Origin: Dipylidium caninum
Lineage: Eukaryota; Platyhelminthes; Cestoda; Cyclophyllidea; Dipylidiidae
NCBI GenBank assembly: GCA_017562135.1
Contig: QEYB01000715.1
Location: forward strand, 992,001-1,056,000
Direction: 5' to 3'
DNA length: 64,000 nt
The notes beneath the pieces were generated by a model. It was not told the DNA's origin. It searched no databases and saw only the letters and a list, made by a program, of their open reading frames with translations. The translations under genes were made by a program, and so were the position numbers. Below, piece after piece: positions 1-13,700 of this stretch (position 1 is its first letter; every line of letters begins with the position of its first letter).

Positions 1-1228
1 CGTTCAGCCCCAAAATGTAGGCAGCGCGACAGTAACTGTGTCTCCAGCGCTCAGGACTCTGGTTTCGAGAACTGGCTGATGCATTTGAATTTGCGATGAT
101 ATGCTCTATGAAATTGCTTTTTTTCATATACATGACTTATCCATTCCCTTTACTCTGTATTTTCTATTCAGACATAGAATTCATTGCGTATACGAACCCC
201 CTTAACCGTTCCTTCTATTCATAATAAAACTTCTTTTGTCAACTTTCAGTACGGTGGAAGAAAGATAAGACATTTACAGTTATCCATCTACAAATGTTGC
301 CCCTAAAATAGCACTTCAAACGTGCACTACATATTACTTTTGCATTGTCATGCTTTAGCAGTCGTTAAGAAAGTAGGTTTTTTGAGCATACTTTTAGGAT
401 AAGTTTGCTCATAAAGCGCGGCCCACAGTATGAGTCTACCGAAAATGTAAGCGAATGGGCTCTTTTGATGAATAGGTATTCCTACGATTTCACTGCGGAG
501 AGACAGTTCTATTTATTTTTTTATTTCACTCAGTCTCTTAGTCAATAATGAAGTTATTTTTACTTAACAAACTAGAAGTGACAGAGGTAAAAAGGGCGTA
601 TCGCCACATATAGCACTGCTAATAATGTCCGCGAGCCATCATACGCCCGAACCCATTACGAAATGCGGAAAATATTGAGCAATAGCTGACGCTCGAGCCT
701 TTCCGGTTAGCGCACACAGAATGCCAGTTGCCACCAGTTGTTAGATTACACGGAAAGTTATTGCAAGAATTTGCCCAGTTTTTCGTAATGAAATACACTT
801 TGTGTGGAAATTCATGACCGACTTAGGATAAATTTTGTAGTGAATCCCTTGTAGTACCATTTGCTGGACCGCATAATTAACAGTATGTGCGTAAAAAGAT
901 AAATGAAAAATATTTAAATTTCGACCAAAATTTTACTGAATTGCAATGCAACGTAGAGGTTTCAACTTAAGGCATAATATCTTTTTTTTAAGGTTTTTAA
1001 ATAAAAGTAGGTTATTTTTGAAGCCAACTATAGCACATTAATCAAAGGAGTATATCACTTTTACGTTTATTTAACTGGTTGATAATCTCTGCCGCCTCTT
1101 TCCATAAAGCGTGCATTTTCAAAGCTCTGATTGATATAGGCGGTTAAAGCTTGCTATAAGTTGTTTCTTAATTTTATCTTTACAACAGTTAATCCATTGA
1201 ATTTCCGGGCTGAAATTTGTCACTCTCA
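1..1228. other. Non-coding 5' flank of SEH1
   Basis: No ORF, RNA gene or repeat family can be supported here. The stretch is AT-rich with T-runs and short direct A/T tracts. Its last few hundred bases must contain the SEH1 promoter and 5' UTR, because the SEH1 ATG is at 1229, but I see no clear TATA box or initiator. Confidence 0.5.
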
Positions 1229-4200
1229 ATGTTCGTTTCGAAGAGTATTCACAGCAACCACGCTGATCTTATACACGACGTTGCTTACGATTATTATGGT
1301 CAAAGAATGGCCACCTGCAGCAGCGATCAGATGATCAAGGCGAGTTCCTATCGTTGACTTTCTCTGTAAAGTCATGGTTAACCCACACAGATGCACTGTT
1401 TGCTGTGCTATCAATTATTGTAAACGTCCTTACTAGTATCACTTTGTCCTCTACTTGTAATTGCAGATTTGGGACCTTCGCGACGACCAAGAATGGGAAT
1501 GCACCGCCAGATGGAGGTATCATCTGGGTTCCGTGTGGCGCGTTTGTTGGTCCCATCCGGAATTTGGGCAAATTATCGCCACCTGTTCTTTCGATAGAAC
1601 CATTGCCATTTGGGAGGAGATCACTGGACATGTGCGTTCTCTTATTGAATTACCTAGTTGATTTGTCAATTTTCTATTGATCCGTTTAGTTGAGATTTTC
1701 TACTTATTTTTGAACCACTGAATAGACGTGATAAGTTGTGAGTGTTGTTGAACATTGAAGACCTGTCCATCAGCCTCTTATGACTTTTCACATTTGAGGA
1801 AGTGGTAAATGCAACGAATACTGGTGGAGACACTTCGACAGCGGTGTCAGCTGTGCGTACCAGCGGTGCAAGTGGTGTCAACAATCAGCAGGACCCTCCG
1901 ACAAATCCAACTAGCACATCAAATACTCGTGGTGGCGTTTGGATCCGGCGAGCGCACCTGGTAGATCCACGCAACTCCGTAACGGGTTTGATGTTTGCCC
2001 CGCGTTTCCTCGGCCTCCAACTAGCCGCGATCTCAACAGACGGCGTGCTTCTGGTCTACGAAGCTCAGGTTAACTCATTCTTTTTAGTTTTAGAGTTCGA
2101 TTGGAGCACTGCAAATAACGTAGTATATAATTAGAGGAAAATTTGTCAAGAAATAACAAGTTACTCCTATTATACGAGCTTCTTCTATCTCATTTTTTTA
2201 GGATGTTATGAATTTGTGCCAGTGGACGGTTCAGTGTGATTTCGCCACAAATATGACCGGTTCTTGTTTAAGCTGGTCCCAAGTGAGTTTTAAATACAAT
2301 TTCTAATCTAAGGTTGAATTTGCGCTTTTATTTCAAGCGATGCCCTATTATTCTGTGATTCAAGCAATTCAGCACAAAGTTCCTCTTTTAAAATTGAGTG
2401 TATGGACATAGTTACTATTAGGAAATCTGTGCCAATTCACTCGTCTAAATAAACGAAAATTCGTTATGGTTTGATACGTGTTTTTTCGTCGACCTCAGTC
2501 CCGATTGGACCCCCCACTAATCGCAGTGGGTAGTGCCTCTCTCTGTGAAAACCAACATCACGGGGAGCTGGGCGAGCTTGGGACTTGCCATCTGGCTTCC
2601 CGGGAATCGGACGTCAATCCCAATCGTGGGAAGCTGATTCTCCTAGAATACAACGAAAATTCTCGTCGTTGGAACTTGGTTCAGGATGTGGTTGACATTA
2701 AAGACTCTGTCTATGATGTCGCCTTCGCACCTAGCATGGGGCAGTCATACCAAGTCCTTGCTGTCGGCTCGGAAAGTCTTCTCATTCTTTTGATTAAATC
2801 CCTTACCGCTCCCCAAATTGGTCAGTCATTGATAATACGTTTACTTAGTATTTTGTGAGTAACTGTCTAATTTCAACGTGGGTATATTACAGAGAAGGGT
2901 GTCCACACGCCTGGAGCCTACAACGTCTCGATGATGGCCCGTTTCGACAACCATGGAGGCCGTATATCACGGGTTGCCTGGAACTATCAAGGTGCATTTG
3001 GTTGATTGCTTTCTTAAACAGTTTTCTGTGCACGCGAAGTATAGTTCAACGAGAACTTAATCGTGGTCAGCAATGAAATGGAGTGATGTGATGGGTAGAT
3101 GCTTTCCACCATAGTTAAATATAGTTTGGATGTGCGAATTGGATTTGACTTTTCGCATCATTGATGTGTCTTTCGCTAATAGGCACTATCATTATAAACC
3201 TTCTTTAAACAAAAACTTCCGTCTTACTTGTTCTTGCGGTTATTACGTTTGTGGTTGAGAGACAAATGAAATGCATTCTAACGCGTTGAGGTGATATTAT
3301 TGCTGAATTCACCTCAGTCAAAAAATATTCGTATTGCACTTTTACTACAAAAATCGCTGCTACTTGCCTAAAAGGATAGGGAGATAGTGGAATTTTGCGA
3401 AATTTTTTGTGTTTTCAAACGAAACTCAGTTGGATTGAGTTGTGAGAAAGGTTTCATTTTTATTTCAGTACCCAAATTTGCGCAGAGATTGTATTGCATA
3501 TTCTCCTTTTCATAGCCTTTTTCCATAGCACTATTTTTAACAATTTTTAAGTATCTCCGAACCTCCACCCCCGTCCCCATGTCCTCCCCTCTTTTGGAAT
3601 TCCACACTGAACTTACTAAATGGACTCGTATGTTAATAATGCAAAGAATCGTTGCCGATTGGTGTGTATTGTCAGAAGCGCGCACGCAACATGCTCTCTT
3701 CCCCCTTCCCCCTCCTCCCCAACCCTCCGCTTGTCCTTCCTTGACTATTCATGAGCGTACGTCGTGGACTTCACTGCCTATGCTTTAATGAAGGCGCGCG
3801 TACACATATTTTGCAAAGGGAGAGCTAGAGGTATTCCTCTCGTGCTTCTCCACCCGTAGACACATTACACACTTCATGTGTGCGTGCGTTGGTGGAAAGT
3901 ATTCTTTTCCGCATCTTCTCAGAGCATTTCTTTCTTTTCTCCTTCAGATTTTATTATTTTCGTACATATTTCATATCTTCGGTGTTTCAGAAAGCAGTTA
4001 CTTTTGCGTTGTTGAGAGAAGCTGTTAGTCAATGATTCATTGTTGTACCTCATCTCTTCTAATTCCAAATTCTGTATTTCTTGTCTTGTTTGATTCTCCA
4101 CTATGAGAATACGGCTTTACTCTCTAATAAAATTTGGAACGCAGCGGCCAAAAAATGAATTGTTTCTGGGTTCTTACATATCCACTTTATGTCGTTTATT

Positions 4201-6478
4201 TTAACCTCATTGTTGTCCTGTTATCTCCACAAAATTCCTTCTTTGTTCCGTTTCATTCACTACATAACCCGCGATAGAAAAGAAAATAGGGCAGCATAAC
4301 GCCTTAGTTTGCAATAAATGCTTTTTTCTTGCTCACCTTACTCGGGTACTCCATTTTCCATTGCGGGGATGGTGACGGTAGCATGGGAGTTTACTTTATT
4401 ATGCACACACGCAATCTTCTCCATGTGTCCCCTTTTGCCGGTCTCGTCTGTGCTTCAATCGGCTGTGCTACATCTTCGTGTGTGGGAAAAGAGCATGTAT
4501 CTTGCGCATTCCCCTCCATTAAGTAGAATACATGACGCTGTCTGTTTATATTTCTGACAAGTCTTTGACAAGCTTTGAAGAACCTCCCTCAGGATACGTA
4601 GCTTTTGGTTAAAGTTCACTCTCAGCTACTTAAGATCTCTGTTGCGTAGGATTCATGTCAAAGAGCCCTTCAGTTCGTTTTAGGTTCCTTTCCAGAAGAG
4701 AGTTTCTACTGGCTTCAGCATTGCCGCTTTTCCCATTAGTATATCATACACCTGACTCAAATTGATATGGCTATTTAGTGGACGGTTTGCGAATTCCCCG
4801 ACGTTTGTGCACACACGTACGTATGCGCCATTGCCTCCGGTTGTCCCACGTACAATCCTCATAAAACGCTCCTAAATGCTCTTAGTGGTTCCGATTTCTG
4901 GAAAGCAGCGCCTGCGCGGGTGGCCACCGGGTTGACCTTGGTCTGCTTGCGTTTGGCGGCATGTTTACTTCGTGTTTTCCCGAAGACCAGTTCTTCACCT
5001 GGAATAATCTCCATACAGGTGTTTCACACTTTGGGTGGTCTCTGCTTGCGATGAAATAACCTCATGATTACTGAAGACATAGCCCATCGTCTGGATACTT
5101 TCTCCTCTTATGGGTGGCGTTTTTAAAAATAACTTAAACACACACTTAAGACAATGTTCAATAAGATTTTATCTGAGGCCAATTTGAAACTATATCATGT
5201 GAAAATATATTTGTGGTCGTATGTCAGCTAGTGCTGAGCTACTTTTAAAAATTACTATCTTACATTCTGGAAGAAAATGAGGAGATGAGTCGGATCTTTT
5301 TTTCATTTATTCCTCATATTCACCTTTCTTTCAGGAAACATATTAGCATCTGCTGGAGACGATGGGACCGTGCGTCTTTGGTGCTCCAATTACCTGAAGG
5401 CCTGGTTTCCGCTCGCAATTATTCGTCCGGGTGAAGTCAATCTGCCCATTCCTCCATCCCATCTCAGTGCCACGGCGACCGTGGCGGCGATGGACCAGCA
5501 ACCCCACGCTTTCCTGCATGGAGCTACCGCTGCTTCTGACAGCGCTGCTGCTCCACACGCCTCTTCTTCCTCCTCTTCACTTTATCCCCGCGACTCCAAT
5601 AATGCGGCTGAGGCTCCCTCCGGTGCTCTGCCTGCTGCTGCCACGGCCGATACTTCTATCACATCTGCCGCTCCTACGGGTATCCTCCTGGTTTCGTTGT
5701 GTCCTATTTATTCCTTATGTTCTCACAATAAATATGGACTATGGATAACGTACACGAAGTGGACCATTTCTTTAAAACGTTTAGTAATTTCGATTTAAGT
5801 TTGTGCTCAAAATTTGTGTTTACATAGGTAAAGGTTGACCGCAGCAGCTATTTGACTTCACGGTGGTAATGGAAAATTGTGCATATTGCATGACAGCACT
5901 AGTACTGGTCATGGCTGTCTTGCATGGGTGTTACAGTTTTCTTCTCACCTCATTGGGTAGTCCTGTCGTAGTATGCCCATTTTTTGCTAACCGGTATCCC
6001 TTTTGGGGGCTTCAAGCATTTGCAACTTAAGGCTGGGTTTATTTCTCTAACCTGCGTTAGTATCGCCTTGGTTTTCCTAAAATTAATGTGAAGTGTGGTT
6101 ATTTCGATGATCTTTGGTTTGTTTCAGTGCCAAGTATACGTTTTCATCTCACTTTTGATGTGATTTGCCCGCTAGCTTTATTTACCGCGGCCGCAACTCA
6201 TGACTATACCTGGCCACCGAGAGTATCAATTCTGACCCATAATGGCGTTCTCATACATCATAAAAGGTAGTAATTCTGTGGAAATTGACCCACATGTAGC
6301 ATAGGACAATCCCAACACCGAAAATCCATGGTTAATCTTCTCAAAGTTTTAACGTTTCTTTTCTATCCTATCATCTCGTGTCGCTTCTGCTTATGCAGGG
6401 GTGATCTCTGTCGCGGCTACTAACCCCCTCGTCTTGTGTACCGGTCAGGAAGCAAGACCGGGGAGTGAACCGCTCTAG
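1229..6478 (+). CDS. SEH1: Nucleoporin SEH1-like WD40 protein
   Basis: Seh1 is a WD40 beta-propeller shared by the Nup107-160 (Y) nuclear pore subcomplex and by GATOR2, which activates TORC1. Eight exons join in frame: 1229-1339, 1467-1631, 1799-2068, 2202-2282, 2499-2820, 2893-2991, 5335-5679 and 6399-6478, giving 490 aa. Family motifs seen in order are [18 protein letters not shown] at the start, [79 protein letters not shown] and [13 protein letters not shown]. The length exceeds human Seh1 (360 or 421 aa) because of a Ser/Thr/Asn-rich insert in exon 3 and an Ala/Ser/Pro-rich tail in exon 7. Intron 1 has a GC donor (GCGAGT). If the last intron is retained, the frame stops at 5798 instead. 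The start is fixed by homology to the family N-terminus. Confidence 0.93.
2992..5334 (+). other. Large SEH1 intron 6
   Basis: This 2.3 kb intron separates the two parts of the last WD repeat; both flanking exons are phase 1. It contains a pyrimidine-rich stretch around 3555-3745 with runs of CCCCTTCCC type. Short ORFs in it show no protein-like motif. No transposon was recognised. Confidence 0.6.
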
Positions 6479-9400
6479 GACTAGCTGCCACTTAGCCTCT
6501 CAAACCAAAAGTGGTCTTTCAAAGGGACTGATACAATTGCGCCTCTACGCGATAAAGGCATGTTCCGGCGATGATAAGGATGTGGGACTCGAAGTCACTG
6601 CGTGGCTAAAGGGGTCAATGCATTATCCTTGTATTCCGGCAACCTTCGACAAGTTTTCGAAGGAGCAACAGACGACCGATGAACATTATACAGCGGTGCG
6701 ACATCAAAGGATGTGCGCACAGTGTCACGGCTTTTGGACACCTGACCCGTTATGACCTCCCTCCGACTACAATGGGGGGGGGGGCGGAGGAGGAGGCGGT
6801 AGAGGCGTTGATGTTGATGCCGTGTACATGAGACCCCCAGATCAAAGTATTCACGTCTGTCGACCGCGGCAGTGCGCTTTCAGGGGACTCCATTTATTTT
6901 ACTGTCTCGCCGGTTCCGCGCAATACATGGCAACATTGATAATGTTAAAATTTCCAACCTGATGACGGGCTGTGTCGCTTCTCTCCCGTCCCTTCCGCAA
7001 GGGTCCCAGCACTTGCTGGCTCGCAGTGCATCAGTGGGGAGCGCTGCCCAACTGCTCTCACACGGCCATCTTGTCTAAACGTGATTATTTGCAACATTTT
7101 CACACTTCAACTCTCTTCAACGTTCCAGTACCTTTTAAAAGGAACCACCCTTGTCCCCAAACGTGTTTCCGTGAAGTTTGGAAAGTGGTTGACTCTCCGT
7201 ATATTTTAAGTATAATAATTCTATATTGGTGCCAATCGGATTGCTTAAGTGTGGCCCTGTCATTTTCGTGTCACCATCATAAGGTCTCATTTTTGCCCCG
7301 TCTTCACTCCCCAGACTTGATCCTTGTTTCTTGACACTTGTTTTGGCTGGTTGGTGCGTCCACTAGCTTTTGTTTTCTGGCCAGAATGGAACCGAGGTAC
7401 CACTGATTTTGGATGCACTGCTACTTACTCCAAAGGCATGTCCTCTCGACGCTATCTCCCTCTTTTCCTTTTTTTAGAATCTGCGAGACCCTTCCAAATG
7501 AGGAAAGGCGGCAACTTAGTTAATGCGCGCAAACAAGTTGTTTGGCACTGACGAAATTGGCCCCACTCCGCCTTTCCCTCCGCACCCTCCTGGCAAATGC
7601 TATTTTTATACGTATATCTGTCAGTTAGTTGAATACAACCACCTACTTCCTTTCCTAACTATCTTATTTGAAATGACTGGATCTTCGGGATTCTCGTGGC
7701 GTTCAATCGGAAAGGAGTCCGATTTCACCGTTTGATTGGAAGATTTTGACGAGGTTGTAGGCCGGTCAACGAGTGCCGGAGAGCTCCGGACCTTGTTTGC
7801 CACCAAATGGCATGCTTTTTGTGGGTGCTTGGTGGCCTTGATCCCTCCGTTTGCTGTCACAGCGTGACTGGTGTCGTGTGTGGGCCGAACGAGGGCATTT
7901 CGCTACGGAGGTGTTGTCCTCGGGCCCCCTGCCGTCGAAACGGCGGGAGCGCGTGTCTGCCCGTCGCCGACGCGCTCCACCAGAGGGCGCCAATGTGTTG
8001 CTGGCCGGTTCACTTGGGTGACCTGCCCGACAACAGCGGATGTGGACAGCCTGGCGCTCTACCACTTCTACGGAGGATGTGGAAAACGGGCAGACCGCTT
8101 CGCCCGGCTAAGGCGCGTGGCTTCCTCTCTGCAAGTGCTGTTTTTTTTGCCTTGGCACCGACTGAATTGCTAATAGCCTCCCCCGTCCCGGCGGCAGTTT
8201 CCTAATTAAAACTCCCTCTTTAATTGGAGAGTCGTGTGAATAATAGATGCGCAGGATCCAAGCCGTTTGTGTTGATGAAAACTATAAAAAATTGCTCCTC
8301 GGTGCGGACTTGCCTAAACCTTCACCCGCAGACCTTCATTATGTGAAGGCTTTAACTGGTCACTCGATGTTGGGCACCAGCGTTGACACCAGTGGTCTGA
8401 CAGGGTCAACACTTTGCGGTCTTTTCCCTCGTCTCGAGAGCTCAAACTTGTTTTGGCAGGGCCGGGGCCTCTGTGTGAGGAATGCGGCGTTTGACCCAAT
8501 TTTTTTTTATTTTGCTGATTCTCAGGAAACGACTTCTTCGGGAGAGGGTCAAGCAGCCAAACAACGGTGAATTCATTCCCTGAGGTTGGCAGAACATTGT
8601 TGCGTTTCGCCTCCATAAGACCATCCACGCAAAAATCGAACTCCACTGCCTCGAGGTAATAGAAGCTAGGGGCCCAAATTGAGTTCTTCCACAGAGAATC
8701 CTTTGTCTTCGCCCACTCATCTCATCTTTTGGCAATGTGAACAAACTTGTGTGTCCGAGACAAAGAAAAACGAACACACTATCCTTTCAATCGTCGGGGC
8801 TCCAGCCCCAGTCACCGCGTTCATGAGGTTCCCCGTACTCTGCGCAGCCTCACCACTTTCTAAGGCTCATTTTTTACCACTGACTGGAAGGGTCACGGCA
8901 CATTTTAAGAGTCAGCCTGTTGGCTACGCAGCGCACCTTTAATTTTTGGTCGGCAACACCGTGCTGCGTTTGCGTCTCGCATGCGTCGTGAGCCCATCGC
9001 CTCCCAAAGGCTGTGGTGTTGGAGATCTGGAAAAGCCAAACGATAAAATCAACCCGGGAGCCATTCTGCGAGACGATTAGGTCGGAGGCGCGCCATCCCA
9101 CCATCCAACGTTTCGAGGTGTAGGCGAATTTACGCGCAAACTGCCCATCCATCCGTCCGTCTACGCTCTCGGATCGCAATTCGCCGTCTCCTCGAGGAGA
9201 TGAAACGCCGCCGGACTAACTGGTTTCTTTCTATCCAATTTGAAGTTGGTTTTTATTTAAAGGGCATCCATGAATTTTCTCCCGCCTCCAAATGAGGAAA
9301 AGTGTGCCCAGAGTAAAAGTGGATTTTAATTTATTAAAATGAACGCACTTGGGGGTGTTTACACAGACTTGATTAACCGAGGCATTACAGGGGATAAGTT

Positions 9401-9574
9401 GGTTGACTCGTCTACGGAGACGCTTTGCGCATCGGCAAGTTAGCATGAGACAGGCTCCCAAGATGCACCGACTGCGGCGCCTCATCCATACATCACACGG
9501 GGAATAGTCCAAACGACAGCGTATCGAAAGGGAGCGCGACGAGTGTTCGGAACAATGAGCCCATCTAAGCCGAG
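6479..9574. other. GC-rich intergenic stretch
   Basis: The spacer follows the SEH1 stop. A G11 run lies at 6774-6784 followed by a GGA/GGC-rich stretch. On the minus strand an open, Ser/Lys-rich frame at 7621-7860 ends near a good donor (AA then GTAGGT near 7640) and could be an exon of the unknown minus-strand gene at 9575-10760. I cannot connect it, so it is not called as a gene. Confidence 0.35.
6774..6784. repeat. Poly-G run (G11)
   Basis: Eleven consecutive G residues followed by a purine-rich GGA/GGC stretch to about 6810. Such runs are mutable and are frequent sites of length error. Confidence 0.9.
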
Positions 9575-10760
9575 TCACAAAGTCTCGGGGGCCACACGGG
9601 CCGAGGGGGCAGCTTGGATCTGCGGAGACGGCATAAGGGGCGGGGGATGGGGATGCTGCTGGCATGGCGAACAGAGCTGCGGACCCATTTTCAGTAGATG
9701 TGGTAGAAGACCGCCGAGGAAAAGTAGCTGCGCCATCAGATCTGTTGCGGATTTCGGTGAGCGTGGACTGGGTCGTGAGAGGGCGGGGGGAGCTGGCAGG
9801 CTGCCGGACGCGGTCATTGTGCTCGCCTGCTTGCTACTGAGGTTGACGGGTTCTGTCTGCGGAGGGGAGAGCAGTGGCGACCCTAGAGGGGGGTATAAGT
9901 GTGACTGGCGCAATTTCTTCCCCACTGGGTTGTGGAGGAGCGTATCAGTGCTTCGTTTCTGTCCCGCTAGACTTGGAGGAACTGCCGCCTCGGAAACGAG
10001 ATCGCGGAGAGTGCTTGCGAATTTGGTCTCTTCTAAAGCCCGTCTCATTCGATCGCAGCTCTCAATCAGAAGGGAAAGCGGGTCGGGTTTTGAGGGGTCT
10101 TCCTGGACACATCATGGAGACGGGGTAGTCGGAGGAGAGAAAAAAGAATGAGAAGGGCCATTCAGGCGAGAGACCATCAATGGCACTTTATCGGCCAGGT
10201 TGATAGTCTCTTAAATTTAATGAAGAATGCTCAAAGATAATGGAATAAATCAGGAGAAATTGGGTAGCATAAGCCTGCCTGAAACAAGTACGGAGCTCGT
10301 TTCGGGGTGTCGACATCGAGAATTCGAGGTCGAGCACATTTGCGCTTGGCGGAATACTCAAACTCAAAGGGCAAGATGTTAGACAAACGGTCAGGAAGAA
10401 TACCGAAGGAAGCACCGGCTACAATTGGTACGCCTTATTTGGAAACTCGAGCCTCCGTAAGTTGTTTTGAGAGACATTTCCACCAAAGCGTGAGGTGACC
10501 TCGACTATGAGTCGGCTTACGAGTCTGCCTACTCCGACGCTAATTACTAACGCTTTAAGGTACTTACGCAACTCTGCACAAATTCCTCACCAGCAAGACT
10601 AATTTACGGGACGAAAGGAAAGTGCTGAAGCCAGCGGGTTAACACTTACTTTATCCAAACTGTCTGGGTCGATGTAGTCGGGAAAGCAGTTGTTGTCATC
10701 TTCAGGCAACCCCTCTTGAACAGCGTCACGGAACCCAACACTTCCTGTAGCAAAAACCAT
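9575..10760 (-). CDS. Unrecognised two-exon gene, cofactor-like tail
   Basis: I do not recognise this family. Exon A (10760 or an acceptor at 10744, down to 10650) encodes an acidic segment containing EDDNNCFPDYIDPDSLDK and ends in a strong phase-0 donor (AAA then GTAAGT). Exon B starts at 10102 after a pyrimidine-rich acceptor, also phase 0, and stays open for 528 nt to a stop at 9575. It begins EDPSKPDPLSLLIESCDRM, continues with the basic stretch GQKRSTDTLLHNPVGKKLR, then carries EPVNLSSK and a Pro/Ser-rich tail. PVNLS fits the P-x-[DN]-L-S CtBP-binding consensus, which with the basic patch suggests a transcription factor or corepressor; that is inference. The upstream start is uncertain (ATG at 10760 or 10793, or further exons). 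The opposite strand is also open here, so openness alone is weak evidence; the matched splice phases are the main support. Confidence 0.4.
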
Positions 10761-10793
10761 GACTTTGTGCTCGATTTGCTTTATTTTGCACAT

Positions 10794-13700
10794 CCGTCTA
10801 CATCCCCTTGTCTACCTTACAAAAGAGCCTCGTCTTCATCTGATTGGCTCATGGTCGTCGCTGCGACGGAAAAATTTTAATAGATGATTGGACAATAAGA
10901 CGCGCGGTGCGCACGTGTGCGCGCTGTGCAGTCGGTACTCAATGAGCAATGCAAACTCGCGTTTTTCTCTGATAGGCTATAGGACGAAAGAGAAGGCTCC
11001 ATTTATGGTTGAACTTTTAGGAGTCCGCTTCAAATAAACAAGGTTACGAAACAGTTGCACATTTGCCTACTAACTGGACCAGCGGCTCGCGCTAGTGGAG
11101 TTGCGTACCGTGATATGGACCTGATTTCACATAGACCTTCAGGGAAATTGGAATTCAGCACATAATGACCAAATCCACGATTTTCTCGTAATTTTCGAAG
11201 TAGGCGGAAAAGATTCAACCCGAGGAGAGTTAGTAAATATTTCACAATTATCGCGGTCTATTTCAGCTTCTAACAGGCTGAGGTTATAAACCGTTTAACA
11301 TCACAATAATATCTAAGAAGTGGTGAAAGGTGCGTAGAAGAGTTTGTGTTATTTTCCTAGGCATAGTAGTTTCTAACATGTGGGCATACTTTCTCACATA
11401 CTAAGATATACCGCAAAATATTACTTGAAGTTAATTAGGGAGACAATGAAAAATCTCCGCGCTTGTGTTCGTACTTCGATAACTAACGGGGAATCGGCTA
11501 ATTTCATGTGACACCAAGTAAAGGTGGAGAATACCTGAAGTCACATATTATATTTATACAACCTGTTACATCTTATTGTAGGTGACGTCGTTGAATCTTA
11601 GTCCCTCGATGGTCGAGTACTCCGCTAAGTTTAATTTCATCCATCTCTTTCATTAAATATGTATTGCCTGAGTCTTTCGTAGTATTTAACCCTAATTATC
11701 ATCCGATGTCTCATTTGAAGAGAGTAGGCAACAAGAACCTCCGTTTAAGTCGAAGTCAAGGGGTTCTATACAGCTGCATTTACATCCTGAGCCTGAGTTT
11801 CCGAGACCAACTTCGGTCTTACAAGTGTCATTTGAGTCACTTTATCTACCCAACAAACTTAGTTGAACGGCTTTGGTTCAGATATCCGCAAAGCAACCAC
11901 TGCTTCACCTCCCCTTTGTTTTTTTACAACCCAAGCGGTCCATTCTCTGTTTGTTTAACCCACTTTGTGGCGCGTAACACACAACCAGCCTACTCGTCAA
12001 ATGCTTGCGCCAGTGGGGATTTATGCAGCTACGTCGTGGATCGTTCGTGCATTGAAATAATTCAGACAGAAAAATTACACCGCCACGCATGTGCGCACAA
12101 AATCAGTGACTATGTGCGTAGTGCAAATCGGGGTGCAGAAGAGGTGGATCTAGTTACAGCGGCACCTTGCAATTCCACGCGCCTATCACCATTTTTGTGG
12201 CCAGCCCTGCTAGCGTCTCCATGTCGCCGGTGACTCAAGAATCGGAGTAAAAGCGATCGCGAGAAAATCTAATCGTAAGAGAGCAGTCAATGATAAAATT
12301 AGTCTTAGAGGATGTCACCTCGTCATGTCCTCGCTACGCCCAAGCTGGTGGGACTAACTACGTTGCTAGGAGACAATAGTGTGTAGGGACTCGTTTCAGT
12401 CCCCGAAACGGTCACAATCTCCCCAGTCTAAAGATAACCAGTCTAAAGATAACAGTAGCCTCAATCAACGGCTGCATATGAATAGATTACAATTTGCCCC
12501 TGAAAACATGGGCCTCGAGTCATATTAGCTCCATGCATCATTCCGCTGGGAGCATGTAGGTTCTGCGGCAGCCTTATGCGAATAAGCCCACGCCACTAGC
12601 CTGCTTGTTCCTCTCACCAAGACTGCCAGCCATTCATTTTTGTCCTTCCTCATAATGATGACATTTCGGCTACCGTTATAATGAAGTGCAGCCATTTCGT
12701 CGGTAAATCACATTTATCCTCCGCCGTATAAACCAGTCGGTCGTGGGTAAAATGACAAGACGTTGTTACTCTTATTTAGTAAGTAAGATGTTATTTTTCG
12801 CGGTGCAATTAGGGAGTTCCCTAAAGAGAGCAGGCAAAGTAATAAGGAAAGTTTCAAGCCTAAATGAATCACTTTCGCCGGGTAGGAGCGCGAAGGTTAT
12901 TACGCAGATACGACAAATGCTGACAGTAGCGCGCCGTTGATTGTTTTCGTCTCTAGCAACAAGGGGCAGCAGATGGCTGTCATGAAATTTGCGTCTTGTT
13001 AACAAGAAACTCAATAAAACAAAATTCCGAAAATGTTAGAGAAGGAGAAATTTGAGCCGGTGCTTGGGATTAAAAAAATTGGTAGCGTTAGTTGGCAATG
13101 AGGAGAAAAGCGTAAACTAGACTGCGGTTGCTGCAAGATAGTCGCTGTAACAATCCCATGTGTTATGAGGCTGGCGATAAATTCGCCATTGTGAGCCTGT
13201 AATTAATCTGTGATAGTGTGGGAGCCTCGTCTGTTGGCCACCCTACCAGGCCTCGCACACTCCCAGCGCCCAGTCAAAGCCCTGCAATCCCAATTAGCCG
13301 GGAGGGTTTGCGTTCTGGCAATTGGACCCGTAGGTTGTAGGCAAGTCTAGTGAACTGCTCTCTCAGCCTAGCAATATTCTGTGCTCCCTTTGAAGCGCTA
13401 CGTTCTACTAAATTGGGGGCGATGCTGCATCATAGGCCGAAATTCTGGTGCAGTGAAAATGCATAATTTCTCCGCTGAAGTGGGTCACTTGGACCACATT
13501 TGCTGAAATGGGGTCCCGTCGCATTGCGAGTTTGAAGGGAAAATAGACCATCGCAGAAGGCATCCTGTTGTACAACATACATACCCGTAGTTCCCGAATG
13601 CCGAAAAGAAAAAAAACAGCATTCAGCGCTCCAAGCTCTGTAAAGATTGGGAGAAATATACGTACGCGATATCCACTACCAAAACATGTTGTTTTTAATT

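Noticed and set aside
9543..10151. Plus-strand open frame of 202 codons
   Set aside because: It overlaps the minus-strand exon B antisense, has Cys/Gly/Arg-rich random composition, no motif and no matching splice partners.
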